64,000 nucleotides of DNA from Hyposmocoma kahamanoa (lineage: Eukaryota; Arthropoda; Insecta; Lepidoptera; Cosmopterigidae): contig NW_020653993.1 in NCBI RefSeq assembly GCF_003589595.1, positions 4,286,963-4,350,962 of the forward strand. The letters are read 5' to 3'. The notes beneath the pieces are model-generated. The model did no database searches, had not been told where the DNA came from, and saw only the letters and a program-made list of their open reading frames with translations. Shown here piece after piece: positions 41,871 through 53,272 of this stretch (within the stretch, counting starts at the first letter, position 1; each line of letters begins with the position of its first letter). The position numbers and the translations under genes were made by a program.

Positions 41871-42816
41871 CGCCGGTACTCCGCCGTGGGACCTCGAAGC
41901 CGAGGTCCTGGCGGAGGTCCGCACCTACCGGCGGGGATTGAGGGACCGAGGCGAGCCGAGATTGAGAGACCCGCTCCCCAAGAGGTGGAGCGGGAGCGCC
42001 GCCTCGCGGCGCAGCGCATGCGGGACCGGTGGAAAGAGAGCTTGGCGGATCCCCCCTATGGCGCTCGTACCATAGAGGCGATCCGCCGTGTCCTCGTAGA
42101 GTGGGTAAACCGGTCCCACGGGCCACTGTCTTACCACCTTATGCAGGTGCTGACCGGGCAAGGCTGCTTCGATCACTACCTGCACAAGGTGGCGAGGAGG
42201 AAACCGTTCCCGTCGTGCCACGAGTGCGGCGCTGCGGATGACACCGCGCAGCACACCCTAGAGGTGTGTAGCCGGTGGGATGAACAGCGCCGCACTCTGA
42301 CGGGGTCTTTAGGGCAGGACCTCTCGCTGCCGAGCGTGGTTGCCGCCATCCTCGATAGCGAGGAGTCCTGGGAGGCGGTGGCCTCCTTTTGCGCAGAGGT
42401 TATGTCGCAAAAGGAGGCCGCGAAGCGGGTGCGCGAGGACGCGGCGGACGCGCACCCGCTCCGGCGCAGACGTACGGGGAGAAGGCGAAGGCAGTTCGCT
42501 GCTCGCCTGATCCCCTAGTGAGACCAGCGGGCTCTGGACAGGGACTCCGGAGCCTGCATAGCACGGCCTCACTCGTCTGGGGGACAACCGACTTGCCCCT
42601 CCGTTGGCGCGGGAGCCCTGGCGTAAGTTAGGGCGGCCGGGCGGCGTCGTGCTGAATGTTCACTGATCCCACGGCGCCCACTCAACCGGCGAGAGGGAAA
42701 CCCGGGGGGGTTTTAGTGGGGTAGGCCCTCCAGTCTGGAGGGAGAGTCCCCACATAACCCCTGAGTCTCCCTGGGCTCAGGGGTATCCACAAAGATTTCC
42801 CCCCGTCAAAAAAAAA
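41871..42816 (+). mobile_element. R1-clade non-LTR retrotransposon, 5'-truncated insertion
   Basis: A 946 bp GC-rich block flanked by a perfect 18 bp duplication 'aggtttttgcacgacttt' (41853-41870 and 42817-42834), ending in a short A-run (42808-42816). Truncation at the 5' end, the 3' A-tail and the target duplication together are the hallmarks of target-primed reverse transcription. Its base composition differs sharply from the AT-rich surroundings. Confidence 0.95.
41872..42518 (+). pseudogene. R1-clade ORF2 C-terminal domain with zinc knuckle
   Basis: The first ~30 codons ('AGTPPWDLEAEVLAEV') lie in one frame. After a frameshift at about 41960-41985 the reading continues 'ERERRLAAQRMRDRWKE', 'TIEAIRRVLVEWVNRSHG' and 'YHLMQVLTGQGCFDHYLHK'. 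A zinc knuckle C-x2-C-x8-H-x4-C follows at 42216-42269 (CHEC...QHTLEVC), and the frame ends with an Arg-rich tail and TAG 42516-42518. 'VLTGQGCF..YL......P.C..CG..(D/E)DT..H.L..C' is the post-RT domain typical of R1-clade elements. RT and endonuclease are absent. Confidence 0.9.
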
Positions 42817-42890
42817 AGGTTTTTGCACGACTTTGGTGGTCTCACCAACAATAGTTTCATTTCCTATGTGTAACAATCTCTAAAATCTAA

Positions 42891-43648
42891 GAATTAATTT
42901 CTAATTCAAATCACTTTATTGAGAAGCAGCCGTTCGTTTAATGGGATACGAACGCTCTTGCGGTGAATGACTTACCGAACTGATTTAATAAAGAAAGCGT
43001 CAGGACCCTCTACTGTTTCTTTTCAATGCCCCAAATGTTGTCAGCTTTGTCTGGCTATGCTAATACGTTAGGTTAGCTGCCGGCCCTTGGGTTTGCGTTC
43101 GGTCCATTAATTTTTTAAATATGATTTTGTAGAACGAAAGGGCGTTGGGACCCAATAATTTTGAAAACTGACCTTTTTTCTCATTGAACATGCAATTGGT
43201 GGAACGAATTTTTCAATCTTTAAAATTTCCTCCGAAAATTCATTCTGAAGTCACAAATGAATGTGTAAAACATAATTCGTTAATTCGAATTTCGTGTCTT
43301 CATCGCGACGACGACATTTACTTTCGGATATATTTCAACTGCAATTACGTGACACTATTATTTTTTCTTCTTACATTACTTTTGTTTCGGAAAATGTATG
43401 CTTTATTGCTTTTCTGTGTTAAATTAACAGCACTGAATTGTAATTATCGCTAGTGTTATACAGTACAATTTAAATGTTAAAATCAAAGCCCCATGTCAAC
43501 CTAAGTGTGTCTAGTTTAATGCTTATTAATTAGGTTATTAACTTTAGGACTTCATTACTAATATCATAAACAACAACTTTAGTTCCGTGACTTTCGACAT
43601 AACAAAATAAATATACTAAAAATAAACTTGTAAGTTTTAAAGCTATAA
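42891..43648. other. Intergenic, nothing recognised
   Basis: No signal. The 89-codon frame 43184-43453 is unrecognised. Confidence 0.4.
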
Positions 43649-43810
43649 AGTCGTTGAAAAGCCAAATACAAAGATCCGACAACTAAGCATATAGAAAAAT
43701 TCGTGAAGTCCGTTGGTTTGTTCCGTGGCTTAGTTGGCATAGCGTCTGGGTCGGTTTGTTAGAAGACGTCTGTTCGAATCCGGCCGGATCGAAGGTATTC
43801 TTTCTATTTC
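43649..43810 (+). mobile_element. SINE D/M (tRNA-derived), copy 2
   Basis: 'gccaaatacaaagatccgac', box A 'tggcttagttggcatagcg' at 43726, box B 'tgttcgaatcc' at 43771-43781, then 'ggccggatcgaagg'. It is better preserved than copy 1. The internal region folds poorly as a tRNA, so it is a SINE. Confidence 0.78.
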
Positions 43811-46271
43811 ATATTTCTAAGACTACTTCCACGTTTTGCACGGAGTTATCGTCGTTTAGAGCAATCTATTTAATTATATTTCTTTATTGAAATATTTTTT
43901 ATGTTAGTGTGAAATCTGAGGAATTATTAAAAGTTATGGGCCAAAACTTGTTGTTTATGATGTTAGTAATATAGGTTGTTAGTATTTTACAAATAACCCT
44001 GCATTTAGTACCCAGTTCTACCACAAGATGGCATTACTTGTATTCTAAAACATATAAGCAAGTTGATAGCAAAATTAGTATAAAACTCGTGATGTGTTTC
44101 ATATAACGTATTGATATCGGAATCTAGAGTGGCACATCACTTCTTCTACAACTGTGAGACAGTTTATTGAAAACTTTAGAAATAACGACAAGAGGTTGCA
44201 CGGTGACAGGCCATGTGACCATAGATATAGGAAAAAAGGGAAGATTTGATATGGGGGCGTAGTTCGTGTCATCATTTTGATCATATCGAGGTGACACGCC
44301 TACGAACATCGTCACAGTGACATGGCGATCGTTGTACATACAAGATCTCTCGTAAAACGTGAAAATGCAAAGTTGTAGCGATACACCTTGTAAAAATTAG
44401 AATGAAAACCAAAATTTTAAAACCAGTGAGATAACATTCCACCGGCTATTTGCATTTTTAGTTACTATTTCTATTATTATTCAATGTTTTCTTTTTGTCT
44501 CCATAGAAATTTCTAGACTCAAATATAAGTGATGTTCATTTACGACGACTGATGTTTATCGACAATAAATTTTTACTGAAATGTTTGAATTTCTTACTAT
44601 GATTTTTGTAATTAAAGTCCCTAAAATATCGAAACGAAAAGCATTCACGTTAAATTGACTTCTTTTACTAATTAAAAATTAAATATTATTATTACTAAAC
44701 ATTTTATTTCGAGTAACTTTAACATAACTCACATTTTGGACAACCGTTTCAATTTCATGTCAATTTGTATGTGGATAACGGCCGCCAAGTACGTAAGTGA
44801 TCGCATCCTGCGCAGTTCAACTAGTACCCTGCCGCGGCATCCGCGAGCAACGGTCACGTAAAACGCGCCGTGAAATGTGCTACTAATTTTACATACTTAA
44901 CTATTACACTCTACAGATGCTGCGGTCCCGCGACAGACGCGAGTGCAAACCACCCCGTGAGTTCTTAGTGTAACGAAAAATGAGTTTCAGTGCCATGTAA
45001 TGTGTAATAGTTAGCTATTATATACTAGTAGCATTTTTAGTAAAACGCCACCTGATGGTGACTGGCTGAACTAGGATGAAAAAAATACTGAAATATTGTA
45101 ATATAACTCTTACTCAAGTGACTGTAAGTTTAATTTTGTTAAATTTAAAAATTGTGTTACGTCGTTTTCATGTTTTAAGCCAAAATCAAATCAAAATCTT
45201 TAAGTTATGATAGTAGATAATAGAGCGTAAAGTTTGAATTGCATTGCATTTGAAGCTAAAATTTGGTGACATGGGTACCCGATCTTACATAGCGTCATTA
45301 CATATCTCCTCTTTTTTCGTATATCTATGCGTGTGACACTTTGCTATTACCATGAATAATTCCTATGGATATAACTACTTTAATCTTTTACATCACATTA
45401 ATACTTGATTTTATTGATCTAACATTTACTGATTTTGAAGAAATTGACTTTTTGCAAACCTATTTTTATGAGGATAGATGCCTACCTATATGGATAGATG
45501 CCACGCAATGAAAATACTAAGAAGGATAGATGCCCTTTAGAATAAAATGGTAAAAGTCATAATAGAATGTTTTATTTGTAATCTTTAATATACTGTATAT
45601 ACATATTACCTCTTTAATAATAAATATATACATATTTAAAGTTACTACCTACTTCACTTCGTATTTTTGTAGCTACTAAAACATTCTATACAAAAATGTT
45701 CGCTGTTTGAACTGTGAATAATTTGTCTTTTTGGTACTTTTACTTACTTTTAAACTATTATCATTTACATATCTTTTTCACTACAATAATTTATTTTTTC
45801 ATTTTCTTTTCCCAACTTTCTTGTCTTGTCCTTTGCCCCTAAGGGCACCTATACCACGAAAAATCGAGGCGACTATCCTATTCGATATGGATAGATTTTT
45901 ATTACATAACTAAACGATATACAAAAGAGCGATTATTGACACCAACGTGCGCAGTTAATGAACCAGTGCATAGTTATTATAAAATTAAAACGGAATTGAT
46001 TATAACTTACAAAGCTATGCGACAGTAAACACTTGTATCTGAAATTTTGAACCGTTTATCGTTTTCGTCGCGGAGATAAACGCATGCACAAGTCAAACGC
46101 GTCTATTCCACACGTCGCCCTGCAGGATCTTGGATGAGTGCTGTCTATACTCCTTATTTAAACTAATCATTCTTTGTTGCGATTTGGTGAAGTTTTTTGA
46201 AAACGAGGCACCAATCCCACTGCGGCATTTATCCCGGTTTTACCCTATATCCACGTCTTCATTATATTTTT
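43811..46271. other. Intergenic, nothing firmly recognised
   Basis: About 2.4 kb. A CpG-rich patch at 44780-44960 ('gccgcggcatccgcgagcaa', 'gcggtcccgcgacagacgcg') might be a promoter or 5' exon. Three copies of 'ggatagatgcc' occur at about 45472, 45493 and 45523. No exon can be defined. Confidence 0.35.
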
Positions 46272-46567
46272 TTTATAACGTCAAGTGCCGTAACGAGGAA
46301 GTCGTGCGCCTGATGGTAAGCTACACGCCTGTCCATAATAGTTGCAGTGCCACTCAGAGGTTTAAACTGCAAAGATCTGAGGGGCACTGCCACTGCATCC
46401 GTCACCGTGAGACATAAGTTGACAAGTCCCATATTAGAGTGATTTCACCAGCACCCTTACCCTTCAAAACCGGAACAGTATTGCTGACATTACTACTTGG
46501 CGGCAGAAATAGGTAAGGTGGCAGTACTTCCCTGGACGAACTCTTTCACAGGGAGCTCTATTGCTAC
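46272..46567 (-). repeat. Family A repeat, copy 16 (reference copy)
   Basis: Best full-length copy. Reading the opposite strand, the family runs: 'agtagcagtagagctcc', 'gaaagagt.cgtccagggaa', 'gtactgccaccttacctat', 'tctgccgccaagcagtaatg', 'gcattactg', 'ggttttgaagggtaagggtg', 'ctggtgaaat', 'caggcacatgggacttgtca', 'acttatgtctcagggtgacg', 'gatctttgcgatttaaagc', 'gcactgcaactgttatggac', 'aggcgtgtcgcttaccacca', 'ggcgcacgacttgttcgtcc', 'cgtcacttgatattata', then an A-run. Length is ~300-330 bp. It has no TIRs and no clear pol III boxes. The A-run at one end hints at a retroposon. Confidence 0.97.
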
Positions 46568-47242
46568 CCAGTAATAAGTGACTTTGTTGTACTTTTTCAT
46601 CTAAGCTTGTCGGGTTTCCTTTTTCTTTTTTGACGCCAACGGCTTCCAGAAGGTCGTAATTTATTAGCCGAAATCCTTTTAAGGGAATAATCAGTGCATG
46701 AAACCCAACAATATAACTGTGTGCACCCGAAAGTTGCGAAAACAAATTGGAATTCCACAGTCCATGACGACTCAATGTTAACTAATAATTACCATATCCT
46801 TAATTGCTGAGTAATGATTTCTCTAGGTATTGGAATATCGTGAAAGTTACGTGATTCAAAAGTTTTCTACGTGATGTTTTTGTTTTTTTTCTATGTTAGT
46901 GATGGGGCAGATATGTCGTCCGCCTGCTGGGAGAATGGAGAATACTCGTCCCTAAAACTTTATTATCATCGCTATTATAAAGAGTCAAAAACACTTAAAG
47001 TATCTTAAGAACCTGTTTTGAAATATGAACGGTAAAAGACAGGTAGGATAAGCGTGCTGCTAGAAAAAGATGGAAATACGTTTTTAACGACCGTACGAGA
47101 GAGATGGCAGTATCGCGTGACTGCAAAAACTTGATAGATGTTGAAGATGTAATAAGAATCTAGATATAGACTGGTGTAATTATGTGTAAGTATATCTCTA
47201 AGGGTAACACCGCAAGAATAAGTGAACATTATTCCGACGACG
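46568..47242. other. Intergenic, possible A end fragment
   Basis: 'tgttagtgatggggcagata' with 'tgtcgtccgcctgctggg' at 46893-46931 may be an eroded family A end. Otherwise nothing. Confidence 0.35.
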
Positions 47243-47432
47243 TCTGTGGTCGAGTAGCTCGCACATCGGTTTTCATGGTGTCGCCAGCTTTTAGGTCCCG
47301 GCTTCGATCCCCAACCGCCTCAATGTAGAAAACCTTTTCTATATTATTTGGGTGTTTCTGATATCGTTGTTGTTTCCGATTTCCGTAACACAAATACTTT
47401 AGAACTTACTTTGAGTTCAGAGCTACGTATAT
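47243..47432 (+). mobile_element. SINE E (tRNA-derived), copy 2
   Basis: Box A-like 'tggtcgagtagctcgc' at 47248, box B 'ggcttcgatcccc' at 47300, then 'aatgtagaaaaccttttct', 'gggtgtttctgatatcgttg', 'ttgtttccgatttccgtaac' and 'acttactttgagttcagag', matching 33466-33682 reversed. Confidence 0.82.
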
Positions 47433-47440
47433 GATGTTGT

Positions 47441-47635
47441 TAACTGCCTCCGTTGCCGCACGGTTACCATGCTTGTTTGCCACGCAGAGGCCCCGGTTTC
47501 GATTTCCGGGCCGGGAGAAATATTTCTTCAAATATCTCTCGATAGTTTGAGTGTATTTTGTGTTTATGTATATGTATGTCCATGGTACACATGACACAGT
47601 GTTTCCCTAGTGCAGGGCAATGAGTGTGAGGGTCT
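47441..47635 (+). mobile_element. SINE B (tRNA-derived), near full length
   Basis: 'aactgcctccgttgccgcac', 'ggttaccatgcttgtttgcc', box B 'ggtttcgatttccgggccgg', then 'gagaaatatttct', 'gtatgtccatggtaca', 'tttccctagtgcag' and 'atgagtgtgag'. It lies directly downstream of SINE E in the same orientation. Confidence 0.92.
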
Positions 47636-47737
47636 AATGATTAAAGAATACATGTTTTACATTTTGAACATGTCGCTGTTTTTAAATGGCATAGAGTTGA
47701 TTTTCAAGCTTCTTATATTCAACATTAGCCTTTTATT

Positions 47738-48022
47738 AGCAGTAGAGGTCCTGTGAAAGAATTTGTCCAATGACGTACTGCCACCTTATCCATTTCTGCC
47801 AAAAAGCAATAATGCGAGTATTACTGCGTTCCAGCTTTGAAGGGTAAGGGTGCTGGTGAAATTACATTTCTCTCAACATATGTCTCAGAGTGACGGGCGC
47901 AATGGCAGTGCCTGCCAGGTCTTTATGATTTAAAGCACTAAATAGCACTGCAATAGAAATGGACAGGAGTGTCGTTTACCACCAAGTGCACATTCGTCCC
48001 GCAACTTGATACCTAAAGAAAA
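47738..48022 (+). repeat. Family A repeat, copy 17
   Basis: 'agcagtagaggtcctgtgaa', 'aaagcaataatgcgagtatt', 'tctcagagtgacgggcgcaa' and 'cattcgtcccgcaacttgat', then an A-run. Both ends are present. Confidence 0.94.
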
Positions 48023-48515
48023 AACCTTTTAACAGTCCTTTGCCTAAATAAAAGAAGTAATTTGTATGGATGAAACCTGAAAAGACTCGGTATTTTAAAT
48101 TTTAGAATGAAAGCATTAAAAAAAGGTAATAAATAGGTAAAAACAAAAAAAAATTACAAATAATTTCAAATTTTGATTGGAACTGAAACATATTTTCCTG
48201 CAAATTATTAATAACAATTGCAGGAAACCTAAAAGTCCTTTAAAACACAGTAATATACGTATTGTATTAAATTCAATTACAAAACTTAGACTTATTAAAA
48301 CCAAAATTGAATTTTAAAACAGCACGTAAATATTTTGAAACAGTCGTTAAAACCTAAAACATGCTCACCTGAAATTATTCGAAATGCGCTTTCGCACTTA
48401 CTACAAAACACCGACGATATGATCGAAACATCGAGGAAAAAACAGCGTTAAAGTCAAAGTTTACAAGTAAATAATAATATTTTTCTGTGTATTTACGTGA
48501 ATAAGCCCTATTAAA
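48023..48515. other. Intergenic, nothing recognised
   Basis: AT-rich. Confidence 0.4.
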
Positions 48516-48705
48516 CGCGTCACACGTCCTAGAGATACGTTGTTATAACCCATAATTTTGTTAAAAAGTTATTTAAAAATTTTATAATTTGTTTTTTTTA
48601 ATCGTGGATGAAAATACAGCTGCCCGTTAGAGACACTATGCATCTCTGGCACGCTACAGTATCAAAATCGTTAGAGACACCATGTGTCTTTAGGACGCGC
48701 GGCGG
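48516..48705. repeat. Foldback element N, copy 2
   Basis: Left 'cgcgtcacacgtcctagaga', right (read inward) 'cgccgcgcgtcctaaagac'. Internal repeats 'gttagagacacta' and 'gttagagacacca'. Related to 26202-26336 in ends and in 'cgtggatgaaaatac'. Confidence 0.6.
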
Positions 48706-48735
48706 TTTAAGGCGAATAACAAAGCTTTAATTTTT

Positions 48736-49022
48736 TTATAACATCAAGTCACGTGACGAAGATGTCGTGCATCTGATGGTAAGCTACATGCTTGTCCATA
48801 ACAGTTACAGTGCCACTCAGAACTTTATATTTCAAAGATTTGAGGGGCACTACCACTGCGCCCTTCACCCTGAGACATAAGTTGACAAGTCTCATGTGCC
48901 TGTAATTTCACTAGGATCCTTCAAAACCGAAACACAGTAATGCTGAAATAACTACTTGGCGGTAGAAATAGGTAAGGTGCTTCCCTGGACGAGCTCTTTC
49001 ACAAGGAGCTCTACTGCTACTA
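48736..49022 (-). repeat. Family A repeat, copy 18
   Basis: 'aacatcaagtcacgtgacga', 'gtgcatctgatggtaagcta', 'gcccttcaccctgagacata' and 'cacaaggagctctactgcta'. Confidence 0.95.
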
Positions 49023-50329
49023 AGTAGACCGAACGACCATGGAAAATAAATGCAACTACATCAATAAATATTTTTTTAAGAAAATTGTCTTTTACAGATG
49101 TAAAAGATGTACACACACGCGGACACATATAGATACATTCTCATCACAATCCCAGACAATTGAAAATGTCGTCCCATTCACAAACCCATGTTTTATTCAG
49201 CTGTCGAAATCACTCGCCCTACTAGAATACTAAAAACTAACAGTAAAAAAACAACTTCCTTTTCTTTCTTTTTTATATTAACCGAATCATACGTTCATAG
49301 ATACAAAAACAAAAAGTTCTATAAACTAATGCAGGTACGATTCAAAATGTAAACAAAAATAATTCATTAAACAATCATGACCTAACGCGCAGTAATACAA
49401 GACGTCTCTACCATATTTTATTTGTCTGTGGCAGTAAAGGAAAAACTTTTATACGAAACGTTCGCGTTTATACTAGCGTCTCGTTTTTGAGGCTCTGCAG
49501 TAGTGAAAGAGAGAGAGGGAGTGATACAGCTTTCTCACGTGCGAGAGAGTGAGAAATATTATTGCACCGGTAGTGAGGAGTGAAAGAGATCAATAATGAG
49601 GGACACGACGAGTTGAAAAGGGATTTCAGATTAAGGTCGTTGTCGGGTCAAAGATTATTATGGTTTGAATATTTAAGACAGGTAAATAGGTCAGTTAGAA
49701 AGAAACATAGTTACTGATGCGTCATGCTTAATTATTAACGGGCAATTCTTTACGATGAACACTTCTTTTCATCTGTTCATGGCTCACTTTTGTATAATAT
49801 TCATTGGTAGAGCAAACCTAAGTATTATAAGCAACTGTAGTTAATGTTTAAGTGGTTCATTTTCCTTCTTTTTATTCGTCATTACGAATCTACTTTTTCT
49901 CTAATTATTCGAAATCTAATTATTAGCCATTTAAAAACAAACTTTATTCTAATTTCAAGTTTATTATATGTGTTATTGAGGATTTTTCAATAATTTCAAA
50001 TAAATCAATAACTAACCTACAGAGAGCCACCACGATTTGTCTGCAGAATAAATTGTATTAACACGGTAATTCAAAATTATAATTAAATTAACCAGCACTG
50101 TTATAATAAGCATTAATAAATTTATCCTTGTAGATAAACCTTAAAAGTAAAATGCAAATTAAATTTGCAGTTGAGATGTATATTGAATCTTATGCATAGT
50201 AGCCGTAAGTGTACATGCACTTACCGACATAATATGCGATTTACTCTATTAAGGTATACATTATTGACCTTTCTGCATATCGATAATCTTTGCCTCCTGG
50301 CCTGGCCGGGCCTAGCAGAGCTTACACAC
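49023..50329. other. Intergenic, GA-rich patch
   Basis: 49500-49600 is rich in GAGA ('gtgaaagagagagagggagt', 'gcgagagagtgagaa'), which could bind GAGA-type factors. No gene is identified next to it. Confidence 0.4.
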
Positions 50330-50750
50330 ACCCTCAGTCACCGGCCAGCCGTCGGAGAGTACGTTGTGCGCTGGCTTTGTACCAGCCAGCTTTACGCGGC
50401 ATTTTGAATTTCGGAAAATCGAACGCGAAAAAAAACAAACCATAAATAACCATCAATTAGTGATACCAACCAATAAGTGACAAGTGTTTTTGGATTTGGA
50501 ACACCAAGCGTTCGAATTTTGAATTCGGAAAAACAATGACTGAAACACAGGTGGATTAAAATTTCGTGCCCCGTGTTGCGTTGTTCATAAATTTTCACGT
50601 CTTCTGTCATACATTAAGTAACTATTTTTTTTTGTGGCATTATACAGTGATGTTGACTGTAGATTACTGTTAGGTACAAATTGTAAAGTGATTAATTATT
50701 CGCCTGAAGGATTATGCTGTGAACGTTTTTGTTTCGTGACTACGTGAAGG
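50330..50750 (+). promoter_or_regulatory. Weak candidate transcription start and 5' leader
   Basis: The segment 50300-50400 is GC-richer than its surroundings and contains the arthropod initiator core TCAGT at 50334. Downstream is a long untranslated-looking stretch ending in a donor-like 'gtgaag|gttagt' at about 50749. There is no TATA box and no following acceptor or coding exon can be linked. Offered only as a possibility. Confidence 0.2.
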
Positions 50751-52624
50751 TTAGTATAACAATCTTTTTTCTTTTACCAAGAGGCGGAGGTGTAAATCAC
50801 AATTTCGTGTATGGAATCATTACAGGGTTTTTGACGATTTCGATTATTATCTTGGATATAAATAAACATGGTGGAAACTATTTGATTATTTGTGATAATC
50901 ATGATAAGGAAATAATGCCACGTAGAAATGAACCGAATGGCCTTCCATTCCATGAAAAAATACCTTAATAACAATACGTTTAAACTTTTCTTTGACAATT
51001 TTTGTTTTTAATTATTTTTTTTTTGCAATATTAGGATAAATGTGACGTGGCTTTTAAAAAGAAAACGTCATGCTAATAAAATTCAGTACATTTTTCTATA
51101 ATTACGTGATAAAATAGCTTTTGATTACAATTTTTTTAACAGTTATAACTATAACTCATACATATTTTTCTGAGTGTTCGATCTTTGTATTAATAATTAT
51201 AACAAACTACTGGTGTAATTTCACAAAAAAATAATTGAATATCAATTAAATAAAAATTTAAAATATAACTCATACAGTTTTTTTCTTTTAACTCGTACTT
51301 GTGTCGTAGGACGAAGGTTCATTTTAGTTTAGTTTTAAAAAAACCTTATCCCTTCTCGTAGTTCCACACCGTAGACGCTACGTAGCCTCGTAGCATAAAA
51401 CTTCCCCTAAGTGATAAACGCGGTATACTCAGCAATTTATTTCCATTTATTCACCCTATATCGAAGGGCGGAGTAATTAGAAAAGAAAAATTATTTTCCT
51501 TTCCTCCCTCTGATTAAAAGTAACGAAAAACCTAAGATTTAAATGTTAACTTTTAAACTTGTCAAACTTCAAAAAGTTCTGTATTAATGTACTGTCCGCT
51601 GTTGGGCACAGGTTTCTATCTGAATCTAAATTGAAAACATTAACGAAGATATTGTGAAAACTCAAGATTTTCCGCCTTGTTTTTTTCTTCGGTAAAAATC
51701 ATTTAGCCGTGTGATTTATTCAATGATCAAACTGTTGAACGAGTCAGTGGGCTTGGACTTTCTTTCAGGAGGAATTCTCATACTCTCTCAAGTCGGTTTA
51801 TGTATGCCGAGGTTACAATTTATAAATACACGCACATGGTTAGTATACTCTCAGTGTTAAAATCCCTGAAACAACGTTTGAGTGAAACAACAAAAAACAA
51901 AAACTATAATGTAGTTAAATTTGTAAAACCGGGTGAAACCATTTTCTTCGATTATAACAATAATTTCGGTCTCTAGCCCGTAAACAATGAAAATTCAAGG
52001 TGGGTCGAATTATGTGTCCGTGAGTGTATACACCATTATCTCTAAAATACTAACAACCTCATACAATAACATTTGTTTCATGACTTTCAAAATAATTCAT
52101 CACATATTTATTTTATTTTTTTAAATAAATCTTTTATCATAAACACAACACTTAGCCACAAATTCAAAGCCCGCGAAACTGTAGAGCTGTTTATTGGCGG
52201 AGACACGCCTCTCATGTTTAGCAACATACCTTACCTGTCGTACATATCACACAAATGAATTTCATACAGTACACACTTATAACACAGATTATCAGAATAC
52301 AACGCTTACTCATCTGAGATTTGTGACAACAATTTATCTTTCGTTTTCTTTTTAACTGTTAGATTAGATTATTCATTTCGTCGACATTCAGATCATTCAA
52401 TATGACAGGTGCTAAATAATTTCTAGTTCTTTGACAAAAGTAATTTTTTGTTACTAGGTACAATTCTTTATTTTTAATCTATACATCTATAATTTTACTT
52501 TACTTTCCTAAAAATACGAAAATATTTAAATATATCCCGCTAATTGATGATAACACTGTGCGGTAACAAAAGAAAGCGCTAGCGTAATGTGTGTGATTTC
52601 ATTTTTTATAAAATATAAGTGCGC
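50751..52624. other. Intergenic, nothing recognised
   Basis: About 1.9 kb, AT-rich. At 51585-51640, 'actgtccgctgttgggcaca' may be a scrap of repeat O. No gene. Confidence 0.4.
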
Positions 52625-53042
52625 ATTTGACCTCCATCTCACCTGATGGAAAGTGACGATCAGGCCGACGATGGAACATACACACCTAAATAATACCTAT
52701 TCATTCTTGCCTTGAAAAGGCCCAAGTTATAACGTTCAGGGAACAAGTCTGCAGGCAGGGAATTCCAGTCCATAGCCGTTCGCCATTTATATGTGGAAGC
52801 GTAACGCTTCTTTGGAATATCCACAACATAGGGGTGGAACCCTCGCCTACGCCTAGTCCCTCGCTGAGGGAAAGGGGAAGGCGGAATTAAATCGTGTAAT
52901 TCCATCGCACACTCTCCGTGACATATCCTGTAAAATACCGATAAGCAGGCAACTTTACGGCGGGGTTCAAGGCTCTGCAGTTTCGCCTCCACTAATTCCT
53001 GAATTAACTTGCTACCAAAGACAAATCTAAAAATGTCAGATA
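52625..53042 (-). pseudogene. Jockey-like LINE, RT C-terminal tail
   Basis: The minus-strand frame (start of visible homology ~53042, stop near 52660) encodes 'LQSLEPRRKVACLSVFYRICHGECAMELHDLIPPSPF', then 'TRRRRGFHPYVVDIPKKR', 'WRTAMDWNSLPADLFPERYNLGLFKARMNRYY'. This is the conserved C-terminus of jockey-type reverse transcriptases in Lepidoptera ('L..RR..A.L..FYR..HGEC...L..LIP', 'W..LP...FP..YN...FK'). About 120 codons remain without an internal stop. The catalytic core is missing. The downstream minus sequence 'ccatcaggtgagatggaggt' fits the usual 3' end. Confidence 0.85.
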
Positions 53043-53121
53043 GTATAATAAAAACCTAAATGTTTATTTTTGGTAAATTTGTTATGTTTTGTAAAACATC
53101 ATGGAAAAGCCTTAAAAACGG

Positions 53122-53272
53122 TACCTATTTCTGCCGCCAAGCAGTAATATGGGCATTGTTACGTTCTGCTTTTGAAGGGTACTGGTGAAATTACAGGCAG
53201 ATGAGACTTGTCAAGTTATGCCTTAGATCTTTGTGATTTAAAGCTTTGAGTGGCACTGTATTGGACACACCA
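53122..53272 (+). repeat. Family A repeat, copy 19 (partial)
   Basis: 'acctatttctgccgccaagc' to 'gatttaaagctttgagtggc'. Both outer ends are missing. Confidence 0.9.

Larger units (their letters stand above)
41665..42890 (+). repeat. Dispersed repeat G, copy 2, split by an R1 insertion
   Basis: Left part 41665-41870 ('ccgcattcgtagtcaagctt', 'tctgtaacacctctcataca', 'ggcaggtttttgcacgactt') and right part 42817-~42890. The element between is flanked by a direct repeat of the target. Confidence 0.82.

Noticed and set aside
41785..42631. Several additional long frames on both strands
   Set aside because: Shadows of the GC-rich R1-clade coding relic. Only the frame with the zinc knuckle carries conserved motifs.
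43722..43797. Functional tRNA gene
   Set aside because: The tRNA-like unit recurs with identical non-tRNA flanks at 29470, and the cloverleaf stems are poor.
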